A stretch of 64,000 nt of DNA from Stappia indica (GTDB taxonomy: Bacteria; Pseudomonadota; Alphaproteobacteria; Rhizobiales; Stappiaceae): assembly GCF_020177335.1 (NCBI RefSeq), contig NZ_JAIVMG010000009.1, positions 62,001 to 126,000 of the forward strand. The letters run 5' to 3'. The position numbers were made by a program, and so were the translations under genes. How positions within the stretch are numbered: the first letter of the stretch is position 1; the number at the start of each line of letters is the position of its first letter. The notes under the pieces are model-generated. The model saw only the letters and a list, made by a program, of their open reading frames with translations. It had not been told where the DNA came from and searched no databases. This document shows positions 34,882 through 44,682 of this stretch, piece after piece.

Positions 34882-35860
34882 CGCCCGCCTCCCCTTGTGG
34901 CCGGCTGGCGGCAACCGTTGCGGTGACCTGCATCGGCAGTTCGGGGGCCAGCACCGCGCCGACCAGCCCATGTCCGGGAACCGCGCGCGCGTCGGTGAGC
35001 CTTGCATAGGCATCCAGATCCCAGCCGGCCGCCCGGCCAACCCGCAGGATCGCCTCGCGCACCTTGCCCGGCGGTCCGAGCAGCGCCTCGGCAACCGAGT
35101 ACCAGGTGAAGACCTGCGGCCGCCCCTGCCCGTCGAAGGCATAGCTGAAGCCCATGTCGTAGGAGGGCAGCTCGAAGCGGATGCTGCGCCGGGTCAGCGC
35201 CGCCACCAGCGCCACCACTTCGCCGCCGCGCTCCGGCAGACGGAGCCGTTTCAGCAGCGTGTCCAGCTCCTTCGGGAACAACCGGTCGCAGCGGTAGTAG
35301 AGTTCCAGCCCGCCGCTGCGGGTATCCAGCCCGATCATGGCGAGCCGCAGGCTGCGCGAGGGCAGCACCGGCGCCGCGTCGCAGACCTCCGCCTCCCAGG
35401 CTTGCCAGGGCGCGCCGCGCGGCACATCGAGATAGAGCTTGCTGCGCAGGATCCCGCCGATGACACGATAGCCGAGCCAGCCACCGAACCGACTACCATG
35501 CTCCCTCTGCCAGGCGGCGACCCGTTCCACATGGCGTGCCTGGTGCGGCGACAGCGCTGCGGTCAGCCCGGACAGGCACGACAGAAGCCGTGCCCGGGCC
35601 CCCGCGCCAGGACAGGGGTCGGCGCTGACCCGCAGCTCTCCGGACGGCCAGACGAAAGCGACTTCCAGCGGCGCGCCGGCCGGCGTCAGATCGCTGGGAG
35701 CATCGCCCCCATCCCGCCCCAGGCATTCGCCCACGACCTGCCGCAACAGCTGCAGCTCCCGTGAGCCGGGACAGCGGAGCCGATCCAGCGAGGCGGCCGG
35801 GATGTGATTCCAGGCCATCTGCGGGATCGGCTGCCCGGCGCCCCCGGACAGGACGGACAT
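34862..35860 (-). CDS. Uncharacterised 332-aa protein, possible PT-barrel (ABBA) prenyltransferase
   Basis: No catalytic family is certain. Two paired strands look like the repeating units of ABBA/DMATS prenyltransferases: SKLYLDVP (residues 140-147) and IGLDTRSGGLELYYRCDRL (176-194), followed by a helix (KELDTLLKRLRL) and RSIRFELPSYDMGFSYAFDGQGRPQVFTWYS. This order of a xLD-xxxxxx-LYY strand, a helix, and a charged strand parallels NphB-type enzymes. The start ATG 35860 lies four bases after the stop of the 782-aa gene. With a DxDD toroid protein next door, a terpenoid-modifying pair is conceivable but is inference. Confidence 0.5.
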   Translation of the reverse strand: MSVLSGGAGQPIPQMAWNHIPAASLDRLRCPGSRELQLLRQVVGECLGRDGGDAPSDLTPAGAPLEVAFVWPSGELRVSADPCPGAGARARLLSCLSGLTAALSPHQARHVERVAAWQREHGSRFGGWLGYRVIGGILRSKLYLDVPRGAPWQAWEAEVCDAAPVLPSRSLRLAMIGLDTRSGGLELYYRCDRLFPKELDTLLKRLRLPERGGEVVALVAALTRRSIRFELPSYDMGFSYAFDGQGRPQVFTWYSVAEALLGPPGKVREAILRVGRAAGWDLDAYARLTDARAVPGHGLVGAVLAPELPMQVTATVAASRPQGEAGDAGPVG

Positions 35861-35864
35861 GCCC

Positions 35865-38213
35865 TCACTCCGCGGCGCGCAGGCGACCGGTCAGGACCTG
35901 CGGATCGACCACATGTCGCACGATCCCGCCGGCGACACCTTCCGGTGGCAGCGCCGGGAGCTCCACCGACAGGCGCCCCTCGACCTTCTGGTCGACCAGT
36001 TCGCGCGGGGCGCTCCCATCCCTCATCACATAGATCGCGGTGTAGAAGAACTCGACGGTCGGTTCGCTGCGCTCACGCTGGATCCCGTAGAAGCGTTCCA
36101 GCTGTTCGGCCGGCGTGGCCTGACCAGGCCCCATGACACTGAACAGGATCAGATTCTCCTGGGCACCTTCGGCCACCATCCGCTCCTCGCGGGTCATCTC
36201 CTCGCGCGGCTTGGTCAGGAAGCGCGGCAGGGTGTTGCCGAATCGCTTGCGGGCCTCACCCGACAGTTGGAACATGGTCAGGTTGACATTCGCCACCTTG
36301 TCCCAGTCGATCTGGCCGGTATCGACCTTGACGCTGTAATTCTCGATGGTGTTTGAAATCGTCAGCGTCCTGTATTCGCTCGACTGCCTGTAATTGTCGA
36401 GTATGAAACTCTTTCCATCGGAATAGAAAATCGTCCCACTGATATTGAAAAAGGCGGTATTCGTGTTGTCGACAGCCTGGAAGTTCCAGCGCGGCTCGGC
36501 AAAGCTCAGGAGCCCGGTGGGCTGCCAGTTCGACCAGGTGTTCTGGAACAGCGCGCTGTCGCCATTGTTGGCCGGATCGAAGTACTGTGCCGTCACATCG
36601 ACCAGCAGCAGATCGGCCGGCTGGTCCGCGAAGTTGAACGCCCGCACGGTGAACTGGGTGAACAACCCCTTGGGGTCGCGGACGAAAACGATGTCCGCGT
36701 TGCCGGAATTGGTGTTGTCCGGCGCGCTGCTCAGGGCCGCGGGCGGCTGCGAGACAATCACCGTCCCGTCCGCCATCACATAGCGCAAGCGATAGGTATA
36801 GGCCTGGCCGATCGGCAGATTGTAAAAGCTGTCGAAGGTGATCGCATTGGCCTCGCCATTGGCGGTCATGGTCTTGGTTTGCACCAGCGCCGGATTGCCG
36901 ACGGGCGGCGCGAAGAAGAAATCGATGTCGACGCTCTTGACCCCGGTCACCGCGGTGAACGGAACCCCCTGACCGATGAACGCCACCTGACGTACACCGA
37001 AATTGTTCGGCGTGATGTTGACCAGCGTATCGCTGGTGGTCACCGGCTCGCTGTTATAGGTCGTGCCGTCCTCGAACAGGATCACGAAGGAATAGGTGAA
37101 CTGAGGATTGTACGCACCGCCCGAAAAATCCCCCGGCGCCTCGTAGATCAGCGAAGACTGATCGCCATCGGTGACGATCAGCGTGAAGGTATTCTCCGTG
37201 GTCCGCGTCGGGTAGTCGACGGTAACCGTGACCGACTGGGCAACCGCAACCCCGTCCGAGGTGCGCGACAACTGGCCGATCAGGTTGAAGACCACCGACA
37301 GCTTGCGATTGTCCACCTCAACGAACAGATTGTTCCATTCCTCGGCGCTGAACTTGCGCATGAAGGTGCTGACCGGCGTCGACCAGTCGACCACCGTGTC
37401 TTCCTCATAGGTCTGCTCGAACGAGGTGGTGGCGGAGACCGGATCCGGCCCGGTGGCCATGGTCGCCGCCGCCGTGATCGTGCTTGCCACCTGGTTCTCC
37501 AGGGTGGTCCAGCCCCAGTCGCGCACCCGCTGCTCCAGCTCCGGAGTGCTGCCCGCGCCCAGCGTCACCTTCACCTCGCCGGCGCCGGACTGTTGCATCA
37601 CCTGCTTGACCTCCTGCAGCACCTGTTTCTGCCTGCCCCAGGTGTCGCGCACGGTCTTGTAGGTTTTCTGATACTCGATCGCCGCTTCGGCCACGTATTT
37701 GACCGTCGCCTTGGCACCGAGCAGCATGGTCAGCACCTGCATGTCGTATTCGACCCGGAACGGCGAGGCACCGCCGCCCTGCGAATAGGCATTCTTGAAG
37801 GTGTTCACCGCTTCGGCCGTTTTCAGCGGGATCTGGAAGGCGGCGACATTGGTGCCGTAGAGCGTCGGCTCGACCGCCAGCACCTCCGCCTCGCCCTCGA
37901 TGTCATAGTGGAAAAAAGCCGTGCCGCCGACCCAGGTGAAGCCGCCCCAGCTGATGTCGTCGCCGAGCACCTCCTCCGCCGCGCGGCGCGCTTCCGCCGG
38001 CTGGATCAACTCCATCTCGAAGGTGCACAACCCGGCGATACCGCCGCCGTTCTTCGTGTAGGAGGTCAGCGAAAAGGCCGGCGCCCCATTGACCCTGCGC
38101 AAGGTCGGGACTGGCACCATGTACCAGAGCTTCGGGTCGTCATGATCCTGATAGACATAGACGACCTTGTCGGAGCCGTAGTCGATCTCTCGCACAGTGG
38201 TGATATCGAACAT
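35865..38213 (-). CDS. 782-aa beta-repeat protein of unknown function
   Basis: From ATG 38213, preceded by GAGGATCAG. Residues 1-100 start MFDITTVREIDYGSDKVVYVYQDHDDPKLWYMVPVPTLRRVNGAPAFSLTSY, a beta-rich module. A charged coiled segment follows (IEYQKTYKTVRDTWGRQKQVLQEVKQVMQQ). After about residue 325 three modules of about 90-110 residues each end in a matching hairpin: YSFVILFEDGTTYNSEP, YRLRYVMADGTVIVSQPP, ISGTIFYSDGKSFILDN. These look like tandem Ig-like or fibronectin-like domains. No signal peptide or membrane helix is present. It is the first gene of the four-gene unit. I recognise no family. Confidence 0.7.
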   Translation of the reverse strand: MFDITTVREIDYGSDKVVYVYQDHDDPKLWYMVPVPTLRRVNGAPAFSLTSYTKNGGGIAGLCTFEMELIQPAEARRAAEEVLGDDISWGGFTWVGGTAFFHYDIEGEAEVLAVEPTLYGTNVAAFQIPLKTAEAVNTFKNAYSQGGGASPFRVEYDMQVLTMLLGAKATVKYVAEAAIEYQKTYKTVRDTWGRQKQVLQEVKQVMQQSGAGEVKVTLGAGSTPELEQRVRDWGWTTLENQVASTITAAATMATGPDPVSATTSFEQTYEEDTVVDWSTPVSTFMRKFSAEEWNNLFVEVDNRKLSVVFNLIGQLSRTSDGVAVAQSVTVTVDYPTRTTENTFTLIVTDGDQSSLIYEAPGDFSGGAYNPQFTYSFVILFEDGTTYNSEPVTTSDTLVNITPNNFGVRQVAFIGQGVPFTAVTGVKSVDIDFFFAPPVGNPALVQTKTMTANGEANAITFDSFYNLPIGQAYTYRLRYVMADGTVIVSQPPAALSSAPDNTNSGNADIVFVRDPKGLFTQFTVRAFNFADQPADLLLVDVTAQYFDPANNGDSALFQNTWSNWQPTGLLSFAEPRWNFQAVDNTNTAFFNISGTIFYSDGKSFILDNYRQSSEYRTLTISNTIENYSVKVDTGQIDWDKVANVNLTMFQLSGEARKRFGNTLPRFLTKPREEMTREERMVAEGAQENLILFSVMGPGQATPAEQLERFYGIQRERSEPTVEFFYTAIYVMRDGSAPRELVDQKVEGRLSVELPALPPEGVAGGIVRHVVDPQVLTGRLRAAE

Positions 38214-38267
38214 CTGATCCTCGCATCGCGTAATGCTAGAATGGTCGCGAAACGCAACCAATGCGAG

Positions 38268-38308
38268 AATTCTGACACTACGTCAGCCCGTCAACAATTG
38301 TCAGAATT
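38268..38308. promoter_or_regulatory. Inverted repeat over the promoter of the four-gene operon
   Basis: AATTCTGACA (38268-38277) and TGTCAGAATT (38299-38308) are perfect 10-base arms separated by 21 bases, centre to centre 31 bases or about three helical turns. A TTGACG hexamer on the minus strand lies between the arms, upstream of the 782-aa gene. The surrounding 38330-38410 is very AT-rich, unlike the rest of the window. This is the layout of an operator for a dimer of dimers. Confidence 0.5.
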
Positions 38309-38440
38309 GCACAGATATCCCACCTCTTTTAGTGGCTCTGCCTTAAGGGAATTACAATTCAGAAACAGAATCTCTAAATAGAAAATATAAAGTATTTTTA
38401 TTTTGATGAACCTTCCCCTGCGCGCGCACGAGGACGCATT

Positions 38441-39373
38441 CTATCCAGCGTCTTTCGGCGCACCGAGGCGGGTGCGATGCGGCGCCGCCACGCTGGCCAG
38501 TGCCAGGATTGCCCCGGACACGGCGGCGATCATGCCGGCCGCGCTGACCGCGTGATCGGCGCCAAACCACAACGGCCCGTATCCGGCCAGCACATAGCCA
38601 AGCACTGCGGACAGGGTTGCGAACACCACGCTCCACAGGATCTGGATTTCCAGCCGGTTGGTCATCAGCCGGGCCGCCGCCGGCGGACAGATGAACATGG
38701 CGATGACGATGATCGAGCCGACCGCATCGAAGGCGGCCACCGCCGCCACCGCAGCGGCAACGACCAGGGCAAAGCCCATGAGCCCGGTCGGCACGCCGAC
38801 CGTTCCGGCAAACCCCTCATCGAAGGTCGACAGTTTGAGCGGCCGCCAGAACACCACCATCAACAGCACCATCAGCAGGGCGACCACGGCGATGCGCGGC
38901 AGCTCCGGCGGCAGGTGGGCAAGCGCCACCGGGTCGAAAAGAGACTCCCAGCCGCGCGCCCTGAACCAGATCAGGCTCTCCAGATTGCCCATCAGCGCGT
39001 GCTCGACATCCAGATGCACCGTGCTGGTGTCGCTCTGTTCCAGAAGCAGCACGCCGCCAGCGAACATGGAGGTAAAGGTGACCCCCATCGCCGCCCCCGG
39101 CTCGATCCGCCCGAGCCGCTTGATCGCCTCGATCAGGAGCACCGCCACGACCGCCGCCCCGGCGGCACCGAGCAACATCGCCATGCTGGCGGTGGCACCG
39201 GTGATCAGAAAGGCAACGACGATGCCCGGCAGCACCACATGGCTGATCGCATCGCCGATCAGCGCCTGCCGGCGCAGGATCAGGAAGTTGCCCGGCAAGG
39301 CACAGGCAATGGCCGACAACACGCCGATCAGGATCGGCGTCAGTGACAGTTGAACGAAAGCGCTTCCCATCAT
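38441..39373 (-). CDS. Metal ABC transporter permease (MntD/TroD type)
   Basis: A 310-aa membrane protein of the ABC-3 (ZnuB/MntB/TroC-D) family: FLILRRQALIGDAISHVVLPGIVVAFLI near the N-terminus, where SHVVLPG is a family signature, then PGAAMGVTFTSMFAGGVLLLE, and GSIIVIAMFICPPAAARLMTNRL in the coupling region. Nine or so hydrophobic helices. It is the second permease of the operon, after the longer permease, with an eight-base gap. Together they would form a heterodimeric channel for Mn, Zn or Fe. No terminator is apparent directly after it. Confidence 0.9.
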   Translation of the reverse strand: MMGSAFVQLSLTPILIGVLSAIACALPGNFLILRRQALIGDAISHVVLPGIVVAFLITGATASMAMLLGAAGAAVVAVLLIEAIKRLGRIEPGAAMGVTFTSMFAGGVLLLEQSDTSTVHLDVEHALMGNLESLIWFRARGWESLFDPVALAHLPPELPRIAVVALLMVLLMVVFWRPLKLSTFDEGFAGTVGVPTGLMGFALVVAAAVAAVAAFDAVGSIIVIAMFICPPAAARLMTNRLEIQILWSVVFATLSAVLGYVLAGYGPLWFGADHAVSAAGMIAAVSGAILALASVAAPHRTRLGAPKDAG

Positions 39374-39381
39374 GTGTCCCT

Positions 39382-40608
39382 TCAGGCCGCGCCACCGGCG
39401 ACCACCGGCCCGCCGATCCGGCGGTCGATGTCAGCGATCTCATCGCGCGTCAAAACGTTCTCGATTGGCGTCAGCCCGTCATAGCGGCCGTGGATCGCCT
39501 CATCCTGGTGAATCTGCCGGGCGATCTCCCAGCGCCGCTCATCGCGCAGCGCCTTGGCCGCTCGCGCGCGCCCCGCGTCGGTCGGCACCATGTCACCGCG
39601 GATCATTCCGTCGCGCCTGAGCACCCGGATCGTCAGCGGGTCGAGCACCGGCTCGCCATGGGCCAGCGCCAGGAGCCCTTGCCGCCGATGCACCCGCAAC
39701 TGGAACCGGCGGTGCCGCAGCAGCGCCGCAAGCACGCCCCGCTTCGGGGCCAGAAGCAGCGACAGGAAGAACAGACCGAAGGCGACCAGCACGATGATCG
39801 GCCCGGTGGGAATGCCCGGCGCCGATGCGGACAGTGCCGCACCGAGATAGCCGGATACCCCGCCCAGCGCCCCGGCAACCAGCACCACATGCTCGGTCCG
39901 GTCAGTCCAGAACCGCGCGGTCACGGCGGGGATGATCAGCATGGCGACAATCAGGATCAGGCCGACGATCTTCAACCCGATCACAGTGACGCCCAGCACA
40001 AGCCCCATCATCGCCAGATCGACGAGCCGAACCTCCAGCCCGCGCGCCGCCGCATATTCGGGATCGAAGGCGACCAGCGTCATCGGCCGGCGCAAAAGCA
40101 GCACCGCCAGGAGCGCGAGCCCGCCGCCGATGGCGATCACCACCGCGTCCTGATAGAGCATGCCCGCCGTCGAGCCGAGCAGGAAGCTTTCCAGCCCCGC
40201 CTGCTTGCCCCGGGACATGGTCTGAATCACCGTCAGCAGAACGATGCCGATGCCGAAGAACACCGACAGCACGGCGCCAATCGCCGCATCTTCGGCCAGC
40301 CTTGTGCGCCGGGCGATCCATTCCACCAGCAACAGGCCGATGGCTGCGGAAATCGCCGAGCCGAGCAACAGGCCCGGCAGGCTGCGCCCGTCACCGCCCA
40401 GAAGAACCATGACGATGAAGGCGATCCCGACACCGGGAAGCGTTGCATGGGCCACCGCGTCGCTGACCAGCGCCCGCTTACGCAGAAACAGGAAGGTGCC
40501 GCCGGCACCGGCGGCGATGCCAAGCAGCCCGGCCCCGAGCGCGACCAGCGCCGCGTTGTAACCAGCCTGCAGCATCAAGGCTGTGAGAAGCGTGTCCAAC
40601 ATGGTCAT
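39382..40608 (-). CDS. Metal ABC transporter permease with C-terminal DtxR-like winged helix (MntC/TroC type)
   Basis: A 408-aa protein. Residues 1-285 are an ABC-3 family permease ([60 protein letters not shown]). Residues about 295-400 are soluble ([71 protein letters not shown]) and resemble the winged-helix/dimerisation region of iron- and manganese-dependent regulators, a fusion known in TroC-type permeases. It could sense metal at the membrane or be a relic. The start overlaps the ATPase stop (ATGA). Confidence 0.88.
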   Translation of the reverse strand: MTMLDTLLTALMLQAGYNAALVALGAGLLGIAAGAGGTFLFLRKRALVSDAVAHATLPGVGIAFIVMVLLGGDGRSLPGLLLGSAISAAIGLLLVEWIARRTRLAEDAAIGAVLSVFFGIGIVLLTVIQTMSRGKQAGLESFLLGSTAGMLYQDAVVIAIGGGLALLAVLLLRRPMTLVAFDPEYAAARGLEVRLVDLAMMGLVLGVTVIGLKIVGLILIVAMLIIPAVTARFWTDRTEHVVLVAGALGGVSGYLGAALSASAPGIPTGPIIVLVAFGLFFLSLLLAPKRGVLAALLRHRRFQLRVHRRQGLLALAHGEPVLDPLTIRVLRRDGMIRGDMVPTDAGRARAAKALRDERRWEIARQIHQDEAIHGRYDGLTPIENVLTRDEIADIDRRIGGPVVAGGAA

Positions 40609-41435
40609 GCCGGCAGCTTGAGCTGGTCGATATGCGCGGAGGCGAGCCGGCCGCCATAGGTGGCCTGCAGATTGTCGGCTGTGAAGGTGGTCGCCGCCGG
40701 TCCCTCGGCGATCTTGCGCACATTGACGAGCAGCACGTGATCAAAATAGTCGATCACCGTCGCCAGATCGTGATGAACGCAGAGCACCGTCTTTTGCGCC
40801 TCCTTCAGCGACTTCAAGACGGCGATGATCGCCTTTTCCGTCGCCGCATCGACGCCGGCGAAAGGCTCGTCCAGCAGGTAGAGATCGGCCCCTTGCGCCA
40901 GCGCGCGGGCCAGGAACACCCGCTGCTGCTGCCCCCCGGAGAGTTGACCGATCTGCCGCTCGGCGAAATCGGCCATGCCGACCCGGTCCAAGCAGGCAAG
41001 CGCCATCTCCCGGTGGCGCCGGCGTACCAGGCGCAACAGCCCCAGTTCCCGGTAGAGCCCCATCAGAACCACATCGATCACCCGGGTCGGGAAGTCCCAG
41101 TCGACGGAGGCCCGCTGCGGCACATACGCAATGCGGTGCCTTGCCTGTTGAAACGGCTCGCCGAACACCGTCACCTTGCCCGAAAGACGCGGGACGATCC
41201 CGAGCGCCGCTTTCAAAAGGGTCGACTTGCCCGCCCCGTTCGGCCCGATGATCGCCGCCATGCTGCGCGCCGGGATCCGGGCATCGACCGAAAAGATCGC
41301 CGGCTTCTCGCCATAGGACACGGTCATCTCGGCAAGCTGCAACGCCGCCACACCGCCTGCCTCCGCGGCGGACGGCCTTTCGCCGCCCGCCGCCAGTTCC
41401 ACCACCGTCTGCTCGATCACCTGTTGGTCCTTCAT
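40605..41435 (-). CDS. Metal ABC transporter ATP-binding protein (MntB/TroB type)
   Basis: A 276-aa ABC ATPase. Walker [11 protein letters not shown]-loop [13 protein letters not shown] (characteristic of the Mn/Zn group), signature LSGGQQQR, Walker B LYLLDEP and the switch His in CVHHDLA are all intact. The N-terminal 25 residues form a charged extension. It lies between the substrate-binding protein gene (five-base gap) and the longer permease in a troABCD-like order. Confidence 0.93.
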   Translation of the reverse strand: MKDQQVIEQTVVELAAGGERPSAAEAGGVAALQLAEMTVSYGEKPAIFSVDARIPARSMAAIIGPNGAGKSTLLKAALGIVPRLSGKVTVFGEPFQQARHRIAYVPQRASVDWDFPTRVIDVVLMGLYRELGLLRLVRRRHREMALACLDRVGMADFAERQIGQLSGGQQQRVFLARALAQGADLYLLDEPFAGVDAATEKAIIAVLKSLKEAQKTVLCVHHDLATVIDYFDHVLLVNVRKIAEGPAATTFTADNLQATYGGRLASAHIDQLKLPA

Positions 41436-41440
41436 GAGTG

Positions 41441-42418
41441 TCAGCTTCCCGCCAGCTTGCCGCGCATTCCACCCTGCGGAACCTTGCCACCCAACGCGCC
41501 GGAAATCACCGTGACATTGTGGTCGATCATGCCCAGATAGGTGCCCTCATAGGTGCCATCCGCGCCCATCGCGTCGGAAAACAGCTCGCCGCCGATCACC
41601 ACCTTGTGCCCCCTGGCTGCCGCCCCTTCGATCAGGGCACGGATGTTGCGGTCGGAAACGGAGGATTCCACGAACACCGCGCCGATCTTGCGCTCCACCA
41701 GCAAATCGACCAGTTCGGCCACGCGGTTGAGCCCAGCCTCGCTTTCCGTGGAGATACCCTGAATGCCCAGCACCTCGAACCCATGGGCCAGGCCGAAATA
41801 GTTGAACGCATCATGGGCGGTCAGAAGCACCCGCGCCTCCAGCGGAACCGAGGCGGTCGCCTTGCGGGCATATTCCGCCAGCGCCTTGACATCCGCCAGG
41901 TGTTTTTCGGCATTGGCGGTGAACACCGCCTGCGCCTCCGGGCGCGCCGCAATCAGCGCATCGCGCACCGCCGCGACCACATGGGTCCAGCGCTCCGGGT
42001 CCATCCACACATGCGGATCGTACTTGTCGGCATAGTCGTCATGGGCGATCAGCAGGTCCTTCGGCATCGCCTCGGCGACCGCCACCACCGGCTTCTGCTC
42101 GCCGAGTTCATGCATGAAGGACTGCATCTGCGCCTCCAGGAACAGGCCATGCCACAGAACCAGATCGGCATCGATCATCGCCACGATGTCGGTCCGGGTC
42201 TGGCGATAGGCATGCGGGTCCACCCCCGGTCCCATCAGCGCCTGCACCGTGACCTGGTCGCCGCCGACCTGACGCGCCGCGTCGGCAATCATCCCGGTGG
42301 TCGCAACCACGGTCAAAGGGGCTGGGGACTGGGCCTGAACCTGCGCCCCGCCAGCGCCGACAATCATCATTGCCGCGCCGGCAATCAGCGACAGAACCCC
42401 ACGTTTCGTTATCTGCAT
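41441..42418 (-). CDS. Metal ABC transporter substrate-binding protein (TroA/MntC-like)
   Basis: A 325-aa cluster A-I binding protein with a signal peptide ([30 protein letters not shown]). Metal ligands follow the TroA pattern: His in GVDPHAY, His in [11 protein letters not shown], an acidic or His ligand in [11 protein letters not shown], and the distal Asp/Glu in [10 protein letters not shown]. There is no His/Asp-rich loop, which is typical of ZnuA proteins; this favours Mn (or Fe) over Zn. First gene of the operon; the upstream region carries Fur-family boxes. Confidence 0.9.
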   Translation of the reverse strand: MQITKRGVLSLIAGAAMMIVGAGGAQVQAQSPAPLTVVATTGMIADAARQVGGDQVTVQALMGPGVDPHAYRQTRTDIVAMIDADLVLWHGLFLEAQMQSFMHELGEQKPVVAVAEAMPKDLLIAHDDYADKYDPHVWMDPERWTHVVAAVRDALIAARPEAQAVFTANAEKHLADVKALAEYARKATASVPLEARVLLTAHDAFNYFGLAHGFEVLGIQGISTESEAGLNRVAELVDLLVERKIGAVFVESSVSDRNIRALIEGAAARGHKVVIGGELFSDAMGADGTYEGTYLGMIDHNVTVISGALGGKVPQGGMRGKLAGS

Positions 42419-42451
42419 GACCTATCCGTATCCCCGGTTCGCATTCAACCT

Positions 42452-42472
42452 GTTCAGAATGATTATGAGAAC
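42452..42472. promoter_or_regulatory. Second Fur-family-like site upstream of the metal importer
   Basis: Centre ATAATCATT on the minus strand, flanked by matching GTTC/GAAC ends. It resembles half of the classical Fur box GATAATGATAATCATTATC, about 35-55 bases upstream of the binding-protein start. Weaker than the palindrome at 42495. Confidence 0.35.
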
Positions 42473-42494
42473 GAGTTGCATCTGTCAATGCAAT

Positions 42495-42509
42495 TGCGAA
42501 TTATTCGCA
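42495..42509. promoter_or_regulatory. Fur/Mur/Zur-type operator
   Basis: TGCGAAT-T-ATTCGCA, a perfect 7-1-7 palindrome of the Fur superfamily type, 77-91 bases upstream of the metal-binding-protein start. With the TroA-like protein lacking a Zn loop, Mur (manganese-responsive Fur homologue of alphaproteobacteria) is a good candidate regulator. Confidence 0.6.
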
Positions 42510-42657
42510 TTTAAGGGTGCAACGTTCCGCAATTACACTTCCCATCACGCGTCCGCGCGCTTCGTTGGTGGGGACGTCCTGCCGCGCGGCCCGATGGCCG
42601 CTGCGTCCATCCCACCTCTTGCTCACCGCCTCCGCACATCGCCTCCTGTCATTTTAT

Positions 42658-42691
42658 GTTCATATGAACGTTGCATGCCGTTCATATGAAC
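42658..42691. promoter_or_regulatory. Paired operator of a GlpR-like regulator
   Basis: GTTCATATGAAC occurs twice (42658-42669 and 42680-42691), start to start 22 bases, two helical turns, 49-82 bases upstream of the DeoR/GlpR-type gene. The half site ATGTTC recalls the GlpR operator of enterobacteria. It probably mediates autoregulation of the regulator plus transporter unit. Confidence 0.6.
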
Positions 42692-42740
42692 GATTTAATC
42701 GAGCATCCGAAACGCGCCGATGGCGCCGGAAGCAGGTCAC

Positions 42741-43528
42741 ATGAACGCACATTTCGCCATCACCGCCCGGCAGCGGGAAATTGCCGATCTGGTGCAGTCG
42801 CACGGATTTGCCTCGGTCGAGGCGCTGTCCGCCCGCTTCGATGTCACCACCCAGACCATCCGCCGCGACCTTGGCCGGCTCTGCTCCCTCGGCGTTCTGC
42901 GCCGCACCCATGGCGGCGTCGAGCCGCCGGCGGAAACCGGCAACCTTCACTACAGCCGTCGCCGCATCCTCAACCTTCCGGCCAAGGACGCCATTGCCGC
43001 CGAGGTGGCCCGGCATGTACCCAATGGCGCCTCGCTGGCGTTTTCCATCGGCACCACCCCGGAAATCGTCATGCAGGCGCTCGCCCATCACCACGGCCTG
43101 CGCGTCCTGACCAACAATCTGCACGTGGCCTTCACCGCCTCCCAGAACGATGATTTCGAGGTGTCCATCGCCGGGGGCCGGCTGCGCCATGGCGACCGGG
43201 ACATTCTCGGCCCCGACACCCAGGCGTTCTTTTCCGCCTACAAGGTGGATATCGGCGTCTTTGGCGTCGCCGGGGTCGATGAGGATGGCACCCTGCTCGA
43301 CTTCCACGAGGAGGAGGTCGCCGCGCGGCAGGCGATCCTCGCCAATTGCCGCAATGCCTTTCTCGTGCTCGATGCCAGCAAGTTCGGCCGGCGCGCCCAT
43401 GTACGCGGCGGCCATATCGCCGACGTGGACCACATCTTCTGCGATCAGCCCCTTCCCGGCCCGCTTTCCGAGCGCGTTGCCGCCGCCGGTGGCCGTTTCA
43501 TACTCTGTTCCGGCGAGGAAAATCCGTC

Positions 43529-43532
<4 letters not shown>
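42741..43532 (+). CDS. DeoR-family transcriptional regulator, GlpR-like
   Basis: A 263-aa repressor from ATG 42741. The N-terminal DeoR HTH (ITARQREIADLVQSHGFASVEALSARFDVTTQTIRRDLGRLCSLGVLRRTHGG) is followed by the sensor domain (FSIGTTPEIVMQALAHHHGLRVLTNNLHVAF, DIGVFGVAGVDEDGTLLDFHEEEVAARQAILANCRNAFLVLDASKFGRRAHVRGG). The latter pattern, in particular LDxSKFGR, is that of GlpR/UgpR-type proteins that bind phosphorylated glycerol or sugars. A paired palindrome lies upstream, and the gene is coupled to a Ugp-type ABC transporter (ATGA overlap). The ligand is inferred to be a glycerol-phosphate or polyol phosphate. Confidence 0.9.
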
Positions 43533-44605
<1,073 letters not shown>

Positions 44606-44682
44606 CGCCTTGCCCCCGGCTCCCCGGGGGCGACCAGCCGCCGATCACCGCGGACGGCATTGACAAGGGAAAGTTGAACGAG

